From: Halorientalis marina
GTDB lineage: Archaea; Halobacteriota; Halobacteria; Halobacteriales; Haloarculaceae
Length of the DNA: 64,000 bases
Reading direction: 5' to 3'
NCBI RefSeq assembly: GCF_023028345.1
Contig: NZ_CP095487.1
Location: 3,534,001 to 3,598,000, forward strand
Shown here: one piece after another, positions 58,949-64,000 of the stretch
Layout: each line of letters starts with the position of its first letter
Position numbering within the stretch: position 1 is the stretch's first letter
The notes under the pieces: generated by a model
What the model was told of the DNA's origin: nothing
Database searches by the model: none
The model's input: the letters and a program-made list of their open reading frames with translations, nothing else
Translations under genes and position numbers: made by a program

Positions 58949-59608
58949 TCAGTCGCTGTCTTCGCGGAACCGGCCCCACACGACGAGCGCGCTCGTCGCG
59001 ACGACGAGCAGTTGCAGGCCGGAGTTCACGACCGGGAACACGCGTTCGACGTTCTCCGGCTCCGCGCCGCGGGACGGGTCGACGCCGGTCCAGTAGAACC
59101 GCGACTGGGTCGTCCCACCACCGGAGCCGCCTGCGACCGGCTCGGGCTGGAGGTCGACGAACGTCTGGACCACCCCCCGCGTCGAGGACAGCCGGACGTG
59201 CCCGGAGAACGTGTAGAACTGGTCGACGACGGGATAGAACAGGTTCGTTCCGTTGGTCACGAGGTCGGGGATGATGCCCGCACCGACGAACGCGAGGACT
59301 GCGACCGCACCGACCCGGCGGGCGTGGTCGCCGAACAGCCGCGCGAGCATCGAGCCCTCGCGACGGAGGTCGAGGGCGACGAGCGCGGCGAGGACGGCCG
59401 CGGCGACGAGCGAGTGCAACAGCGCGCGGTGGACACCCGGCAGGACCAGCGAGGCGAACGTATCGAGGTCCGGGAGCGCGGTCGCGACGAGGACCGCGGC
59501 GACGCTCCGTCGGCCGAAGGCCGGCCCGAGCAGGCCAACGGCCAGAAAGCCCGCGAACGCGAGGTGGACCAGTTCCGACGGCACGACCGGACGAACGGGC
59601 GCTGTCAC
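58949..59608 (-). CDS. Membrane-bound metal-dependent hydrolase (YdjM-type)
   Basis: A 219-residue membrane protein resembling PF04307 (YdjM, LexA-regulated membrane hydrolase). Potential metal residues: H15 (ELVHLAFAGF), LPDLDTF (D47, D49) and HRALLHSL (H60, H65). Three to five hydrophobic segments are visible. GTG 59608. It lies with the phosphatase-fold gene on the same strand, 111 bp upstream. Substrate unknown. Confidence 0.7.
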   Translation of the reverse strand: MTAPVRPVVPSELVHLAFAGFLAVGLLGPAFGRRSVAAVLVATALPDLDTFASLVLPGVHRALLHSLVAAAVLAALVALDLRREGSMLARLFGDHARRVGAVAVLAFVGAGIIPDLVTNGTNLFYPVVDQFYTFSGHVRLSSTRGVVQTFVDLQPEPVAGGSGGGTTQSRFYWTGVDPSRGAEPENVERVFPVVNSGLQLLVVATSALVVWGRFREDSD

Positions 59609-59756
59609 CTTCTGTGTGACGCCGGCAGGGGTGACGACACGGCACCGGAGTCGAGCCGTCGGTCGCGGCCCGGGCCGGCCGGTGTCGGTCCGCTGCCCCG
59701 TCCAGCACGGCCAGAGACACCCCGGGGAAGATTAATGTGGTATTCGCCAACATATT

Positions 59757-60497
59757 ATGTGGATGGGACTTCTCAATCGTATCGGCATCGGATCGGCCGA
59801 GGTCGACACGATACTCGACACGGAGACGGTACAGCCCGGCGACAGCATTCCGGCGCGAATCGAAATCGAGGGCGGGTCGGACGACCAGACGGTCGACGAC
59901 ATCGAACTCGCCGTGATGACGCGGTACGAGGTCGAGACCGACGAGGGGACGTCCTACCGGAACGTCGCCATCACCGAGACGGAGTTGACGAACGGCTTCA
60001 CCATCGAAGCCGGCGAAGAGCGGACGATGGACGCCGGCGAAATCCGGGTTCCGGAGACCACACCGCCGACACTCGGGAAGACGAAAGTCTGGGTCCAGAC
60101 GGGGCTCGACATCGACTGGTCGGTCGACCCGACCGACAAGGACGTCCTCGACGTCAGACCGGGGCCGTACCTGTCGGCGCTGACCGAGGCCGTCGAGGGA
60201 CTCGGCTTCCGGCTCAGCGAGGTCGAGACGGTCAAGGCGTCGGGGTTCGGTCCCCACGAGTTCGCACAGGAGTTCGAGTACCGGCCCACGAGCGGGAGTC
60301 GCTACGCCAGTGAACTCGACGAGATCGAACTGTTCCCGGTCCGGCAATCGGATTCGCTCTCCGTGGTCGTGGAGGTGGACAAGGCCGGCATGTCACTGCT
60401 GGGGAGCGACGAGAGTCACCACCGGCTGAAGATCGATACGACCGACCCCGACCACATCGCCGGTCAGATCAGCCGCCTCATCGACGAACAGTTGTAG
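59757..60497 (+). CDS. Sporulation-control-protein-like SpoOM (Spo0M/arrestin-fold)
   Basis: A 246-residue protein with LLNRIGIGSAEVDTILDTETVQPGDSIPARIEIEGG at the start, the pattern of SpoOM (PF07070). The mid part RLSEVETVKASG and C-terminal FPVRQSDSLSVVVEVDKAG, HHRLKIDTTDP also match. The arrestin-like beta-sandwich binds other proteins; in haloarchaea its role is unknown. ATG 59757 lies 25 nt after GATTAATGTG (59730-59739), so a leaderless start, with another ATG two codons later. Confidence 0.85.
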   Translation: MWMGLLNRIGIGSAEVDTILDTETVQPGDSIPARIEIEGGSDDQTVDDIELAVMTRYEVETDEGTSYRNVAITETELTNGFTIEAGEERTMDAGEIRVPETTPPTLGKTKVWVQTGLDIDWSVDPTDKDVLDVRPGPYLSALTEAVEGLGFRLSEVETVKASGFGPHEFAQEFEYRPTSGSRYASELDEIELFPVRQSDSLSVVVEVDKAGMSLLGSDESHHRLKIDTTDPDHIAGQISRLIDEQL

Positions 60498-60564
60498 GGC
60501 GGCGTCACGGCGTCACACTGAGCACGCGTCAGATTCATATCCGGGCCGCGGAAACCACCCCGAA

Positions 60565-61794
60565 GTGTCCCCAGACGAGTCGGTCGGGACGGCGAGCGCC
60601 GCGGCACCGGCCGTCACGAGTACCCGCGCTCGCCTCGCCCTGCTGGCCGGCGCGAGCCTCCTGTCGGTGTCGTTGGGCGCCTACGAACTCGTCCCGGCGA
60701 GCGTCACGCCGCTAATCCGCGACTCGCTGTCCGTCGGTCCCTCGGCGGCCGGCCTCGTCGTCGGCGTCATGTTCGGTACCGCCGTCCTGGCGAGCCTCCC
60801 CGCCGGGGTCGTCCTCGACCGGACGAACTCCCGGTGGGCGCTGGTCGCCGCCGTTGCCCTGTTCGTCGTCGCAGGCGCGTGGGGCTGGCAGGCCGCCACG
60901 AACGGCGCGTATCTCTCCCTGCTCGGCTCGCGCGTCCTCGGCGGAATCGCCTACGTCGTCGTCTGGAACGCGAGCATCGACGTGGTCGGTCGGTCGTTCA
61001 CCGCGGACCGGCAGGCGACGGCCGTCGCCACCTTCACCGCCAGCGGTCCCGTCGGCTTCGCCATCGGCCAGGGGACCGGCCCGCTCGTCGCCGACGCCGT
61101 CGGCTGGCCGGCCATCTTCCCCGCCTACACCCTGCTGGCCGTCGTCGGGCTGGCGCTGTTCTGGCTCCCCAGCCGCGGAGCCGGCCGCACCGAGGGCGAA
61201 CCGGCGGCGACCGGGGCCGCTCTCCGACGCGTCGTCACGAACCGCGGCGTCGTACTCGTCGCCCTGCTGGGCTTTCTCGCCTACGGACTCTATCTCTTCG
61301 TCAACAGCTGGGCACCCTCCTACCTCACCGAGGAGGTGAAACTGGGGCTGGCTCTCAGCGGGGCTCTGTCCGCGCTCTTCCCCGCGGTCGGCGTCCTCTC
61401 GCGGATCACCGGCGGGGTCCTCTCGGACCGGCTGTTCGGCGGCCGCCGCCGTCCCATCGTCCTCGCGGCCTTCCTCGTCGCGACGCCGTTCGTCGCCGGC
61501 TTCGCGACCATCAGGCTCGTTCCCGTGCTCGTCGGCGCGCTGCTGATCGCCGGGTTCGCCATCCAGCTCTGTCTCGGGCTCGTGTTCGCGTACGTCCGCG
61601 AACTGGTCGCGCCCGAGGTCGCCGCCACGGCCGTCGCCTTCCTGACGAGCGTCGGGCTCGCCGGCGCGTTCGTCGCCCCCATCGCCGGCGGCGCACTCAT
61701 CGACGCCGCCGGCTACACCCTCGCGTTCGCCGTCGCCGGCGCCGCCGGCCTCGTCGGCGTCGTCCTGGCCTGGTTCGCGCCCGAGCCGAAATGA
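60565..61794 (+). CDS. MFS transporter (second)
   Basis: A 409-residue MFS transporter with 12 predicted segments. Loop 2-3 is GVVLDRTNSRWAL and the second half has GGVLSDRLFGGRRRPIV. The N-terminus before the first segment is short and Ala/Thr-rich. GTG 60565 is 28 nt after TTCATATCCG (60532-60541), favouring a leaderless GTG start. It is convergent with the HAD gene with no overlap. It belongs to the general drug/metabolite or anion exporter group; substrate unknown. Confidence 0.88.
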   Translation: MSPDESVGTASAAAPAVTSTRARLALLAGASLLSVSLGAYELVPASVTPLIRDSLSVGPSAAGLVVGVMFGTAVLASLPAGVVLDRTNSRWALVAAVALFVVAGAWGWQAATNGAYLSLLGSRVLGGIAYVVVWNASIDVVGRSFTADRQATAVATFTASGPVGFAIGQGTGPLVADAVGWPAIFPAYTLLAVVGLALFWLPSRGAGRTEGEPAATGAALRRVVTNRGVVLVALLGFLAYGLYLFVNSWAPSYLTEEVKLGLALSGALSALFPAVGVLSRITGGVLSDRLFGGRRRPIVLAAFLVATPFVAGFATIRLVPVLVGALLIAGFAIQLCLGLVFAYVRELVAPEVAATAVAFLTSVGLAGAFVAPIAGGALIDAAGYTLAFAVAGAAGLVGVVLAWFAPEPK

Positions 61795-61795
61795 G

Positions 61796-62485
61796 TCACG
61801 CGCCGAGTCGGTCGCAGAACGCCGCCAGGGAGTCCACCGTGAGCGACGGGTCGGGCCCGAACGAGGGCCACAGGTCGTCGCCGCGGGCGAGGAAGACCCC
61901 CTGCATCCCGGCGTGCATCGCCCCCTGGACGTCCATCCAGTGGGCGGTGACGTGTGCGATCCGCTCGGGGGGCGTGTCGACCCGCTCCGCGGCGTGCTCG
62001 TACAGTTCCGCGGCGGGCTTGAGCGTCCGCACGTCGTCGGCGCTGACGAGTTCGCCGACGCTGTCCCCGATGCCCGTGGACTCGACGAGCGACGCCAGCA
62101 TCTCCGGGTTCCCGTTCGAGCAGATCGAGGGCTCGTAGCCGGCCGCCGCCAGCCGCTCGAAGCACCGGGCCACGTCCGCGAAGGGGTCCAGGTCGTGGTA
62201 CACCGCGGTCCGCTCTCGCGGGTCCACGTCGTCGAGGGCGACGCCCTCCGCACGGAGCGCGTCCCGGAGGGCGTCGACGTGCAGGTCGAAGTACGTCGCG
62301 TACTGGTCGAGGTCGTTCGCGACGACCGAGTAAAACAGCGCCCGCTCGCGCCAGTCCCTGGCGACGGCCTCGGGGTCGGCCACGAGGTCCGTCACCGCTT
62401 GCGCCGCGGCAGTCGTGTCCACGAGCGTCCCGTATGAGTCGAACAGGACCGTCTCCACCCGGTCGGTATCGAACGCGTCCGTCAT
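61796..62485 (-). CDS. HAD-superfamily hydrolase (haloacid-dehalogenase type II-like)
   Basis: A 229-residue HAD-like hydrolase. The nucleophile is D16 in LFDSYGTLVD. SNGNPEM is motif II, the lysine in LKPAAELYEHAAER is motif III, and HVTAHWMDVQGAMHAGMQGVFLAR is the type II dehalogenase end. It may dehalogenate 2-haloacids or act as a phosphatase. ATG 62485 lies 27 nt after CGCTTTGTGG. Solitary gene. Confidence 0.85.
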   Translation of the reverse strand: MTDAFDTDRVETVLFDSYGTLVDTTAAAQAVTDLVADPEAVARDWRERALFYSVVANDLDQYATYFDLHVDALRDALRAEGVALDDVDPRERTAVYHDLDPFADVARCFERLAAAGYEPSICSNGNPEMLASLVESTGIGDSVGELVSADDVRTLKPAAELYEHAAERVDTPPERIAHVTAHWMDVQGAMHAGMQGVFLARGDDLWPSFGPDPSLTVDSLAAFCDRLGA

Positions 62486-62552
62486 ACCAGCAACCAGGAG
62501 ACGGACCCACAAAGCGTTCGCCCCGGCCCGCCCGCAACGGCGACGGCGCCTC

Positions 62553-63170
62553 TCAGGGCACCCGGAACACCCGCACCGTGTCGCGGTCGGTCGGCTCCCG
62601 GAGGAGCTGTGCCAGCCCGCGGTCGGTGAACACGTCCTTCCAGTTCCGGTGATAGAGCGGGAACTCGCCCTCGACGCGGCTCACGTCGACCTCGCCGCGG
62701 CCCCGCTGGGGGCTGTTGCCCTCGTTTTCCGCGGTCACGAGCAGGTCGTCCGTGACGCGGACCAGTTCGTCGAACACCCACTCGTCGTCGGGGTGGACGT
62801 GCTGGAGCGTCTCCACCGAGTAGACGACGTCGACGGCGTCGTCCGGGTACTCCGGCAGCAACTCTTCCAGCGCGCCGGTCCGGAAGGAGCCCTCCTCGGC
62901 CAGCCGAGGGTAGTGCTCGGCCATCACGTCGAAGGCGTCGTCGTTGATGTCGATGCCGGCGAGGTTCTCGAAGCCCTCGTCGAGCAGGTGCGCGAGGTGG
63001 CGCCCCGAGCCACAGCCGACTTCGAGGACGGCGGCCCCGGAGTCGGCGTAGTAGTCGAGGACGGTCGCGAGCGTCTCGCTGACCTCGTTGGGACCGATTT
63101 CGGCGTAGTACGACGGCGAGAACTTCCCGGCGCGTTCGGCCCAGCCGCGGCGGTTCTCCTCCGGCTCCAT
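62553..63170 (-). CDS. Class I SAM-dependent methyltransferase
   Basis: A 205-residue methyltransferase. Motif I is VLEVGCGSG (48-56), followed by LAGIDINDDAFDVM, then DAVDVVYSVETLQHVHPDDEWVFDELVRV. The C-terminus has a short GRGEVDVSRVEGEFPLYHRNWKDVF cap. The start is ATG 63170, supported by AGGCATTTCTCC about 28 nt upstream; a longer frame to 63287 is not needed. The substrate is not assigned. Confidence 0.85.
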   Translation of the reverse strand: MEPEENRRGWAERAGKFSPSYYAEIGPNEVSETLATVLDYYADSGAAVLEVGCGSGRHLAHLLDEGFENLAGIDINDDAFDVMAEHYPRLAEEGSFRTGALEELLPEYPDDAVDVVYSVETLQHVHPDDEWVFDELVRVTDDLLVTAENEGNSPQRGRGEVDVSRVEGEFPLYHRNWKDVFTDRGLAQLLREPTDRDTVRVFRVP

Positions 63171-63299
63171 ACCGTCGGCTCGGACGGCCAGGGAGAAATG
63201 CCTTCCCGATTCCGGTCGCCGGTCCACCGCGGACAGTGTCGCAGACTCTGAAACACTGCGGCCCGGGTTAAGTTCCGCCTGGACCAACTATCGGCCGAG

Positions 63300-63440
63300 A
63301 TGACACGACAGCCCTCCCACCGGATCGGACGATCCGGCCAGGTCAGACGGACGCACCGGGCCGCCCGAACAGTTCCGCTCGCCGGACGCCGCCCGTTCGA
63401 CGAGGCCCGCCCGGCGTCCCGCGGTGGTGAGCACGAATGA
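63300..63440 (+). CDS. Possible 46-residue leader ORF overlapping the S-layer-like gene
   Basis: ATG 63300 to TGA 63440. A TATA-like GGTTAAGTT (63268-63276) lies 28 nt upstream, so it could be leaderless. Its stop overlaps the next ATG in ATGA (63437-63440). A GGTGAG (63426-63431) inside it is well placed for the second start. The peptide is Arg-rich and has no domain. Confidence 0.35.
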   Translation: MTRQPSHRIGRSGQVRRTHRAARTVPLAGRRPFDEARPASRGGEHE

Positions 63441-64000
63441 GGCCGACCGGACGCCACGGCGTCGTCCTCCTTCTGGCCGGCCTGCTGGTCGGCGCGGCGG
63501 TCGTCCCGGGCACCGCGGCCGCGGTGGTCCGGGGGAGTCCCGACCTGCAGGTCTCCCTCTCCGACGACACGGTCACAGCCGGGGAGAACGGCCAGCTCGA
63601 ACTCACGCTGACCAACGAGGGCGACGTCGACGCCGGGTCAGCAGGGAACCCCGCGCTCGCCTCGCAGGTCACGACCGCGCGCGGCGTCGACGTGACCGTC
63701 GACGCGGGCGGCACGCCCATCTCGGTCGAGACCGACACCCGGAGCCTCGGTCGCCTCCAGCAGGGCGGCGAGGCACCGCTCGCGTACGGCCTCTCCGTCG
63801 ACGAGGACGCCACCCCCGGCACGTACACGCTCGACGTGACCGCGGAGTACCGGTACACCTCCTCCATCGCGGAGCGCAACGGCGCCCGTAATCACGAGAC
63901 CGAGACCCGACACTTCGAGGTCGAGGTCGAAATCGACGACCGCGCCCGGTTCGAGGTCGTCGACACCGACGCGGCCGTCCGGGTCGGCTCGACCGGGACC
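63437..64000 (+). CDS. Secreted S-layer-like / COG1361-type protein, 3' end cut by the window
   Basis: The visible 188 residues have a Sec signal peptide (about 1-29, VVLLLAGLLVGAAVVPGTAAA) followed by beta-rich adhesion-like domains: SLSDDTVTAGENGQLELTLTNEGDVDAG, then TPGTYTLDVTAEYRYTSS. This is the COG1361/CARDB-like pattern, in extracellular proteins where many such beta-sandwiches are strung. The remainder is outside the window, so repeats and the C-terminal anchor cannot be seen. The gene may be translationally coupled to the leader ORF at 63300. Confidence 0.75.
   Translation, partial: MRPTGRHGVVLLLAGLLVGAAVVPGTAAAVVRGSPDLQVSLSDDTVTAGENGQLELTLTNEGDVDAGSAGNPALASQVTTARGVDVTVDAGGTPISVETDTRSLGRLQQGGEAPLAYGLSVDEDATPGTYTLDVTAEYRYTSSIAERNGARNHETETRHFEVEVEIDDRARFEVVDTDAAVRVGSTGT

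Noticed and set aside
1-64000. tRNA, rRNA, CRISPR, insertion sequence, attachment site or replication origin
   Set aside because: No T-loop-like conserved sequence outside genes, no regularly spaced repeats, no transposase, integrase or Orc1/Cdc6 gene was found by reading. An RNA search program would be needed to exclude short RNA genes.

Overview
The window is chromosomal DNA from a halophilic archaeon (class Halobacteria). The signs are very high G+C with strongly G/C-ending codons, acidic proteins, twin-arginine lipoproteins, a haloarchaeal RNA polymerase epsilon subunit, an HTH-10 (bacterio-opsin activator type) regulator, and the queD-queE-queC genes that archaea use for archaeosine. Many genes have a TATA-like element centred 25-30 nt upstream of the start codon, as expected for leaderless haloarchaeal mRNAs. 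I used that spacing to choose many starts. I see no rRNA, tRNA, CRISPR array, transposase or integrase. Both ends cut through genes: an enolase-superfamily dehydratase at the left and a secreted S-layer-like protein at the right.

Layout. 1-5 kb: sugar-acid dehydratase-like gene, ATP-dependent PEP carboxykinase, a duplicated pair of about 55-residue peptide genes sharing a palindromic site, a small zinc protein, and an acyl-CoA dehydrogenase. 5-11 kb: organic- and fatty-acid metabolism (cyclase-type hydrolase, Fe-type alcohol dehydrogenase, acyl-CoA synthetase, MBL hydrolase, hotdog thioesterase) with several tiny zinc fingers. 11-13 kb: RNA polymerase epsilon between two outward-facing copies of one 25-bp promoter-like element, then a glycine-rich protein and a short-chain reductase. 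13.6-19 kb: DNA photolyase and two FMN-dependent alpha-hydroxy-acid oxidases. 19-22 kb: a three-gene ABC exporter operon. 22-30 kb: LolA-like secreted protein, SurE, zinc alcohol dehydrogenase, an orphan branched-chain-type binding lipoprotein, a cupin and small membrane proteins. 30-36 kb: NAD-binding protein, SGNH hydrolase, HELGH membrane protein, second acyl-CoA dehydrogenase, tyrosine phosphatase, second MBL protein and a transglutaminase-like lipoprotein. 36-42 kb: a thiolase / HMG-CoA-synthase-like / DUF35 operon, an amidase, and an amidohydrolase coupled to a DUF59 protein. 42-50 kb: MFS transporter, reductase, HTH-10 regulator, an internally duplicated membrane protein and a flavin amine-oxidase-like enzyme. 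50-55 kb: queC/queE/queD and an AbrB-like / PD-(D/E)XK-like operon. 55-64 kb: a membrane-anchored five-fold DUF1508 protein, two methyltransferases, a phosphatase-fold protein, SpoOM, MFS and HAD proteins, and the start of a secreted protein.

The metabolic genes fit a heterotroph that activates, oxidises and thiolytically cleaves acyl-CoA compounds and makes sugars by gluconeogenesis. The least explained material is the peptide pair with its shared operator near 3 kb, the matched promoter elements at 11.3 and 12.4 kb, the hairpin and G-rich element at 36.2 kb, the DUF1508 membrane protein at 56 kb, and three short leader ORFs that overlap the start of the next gene.
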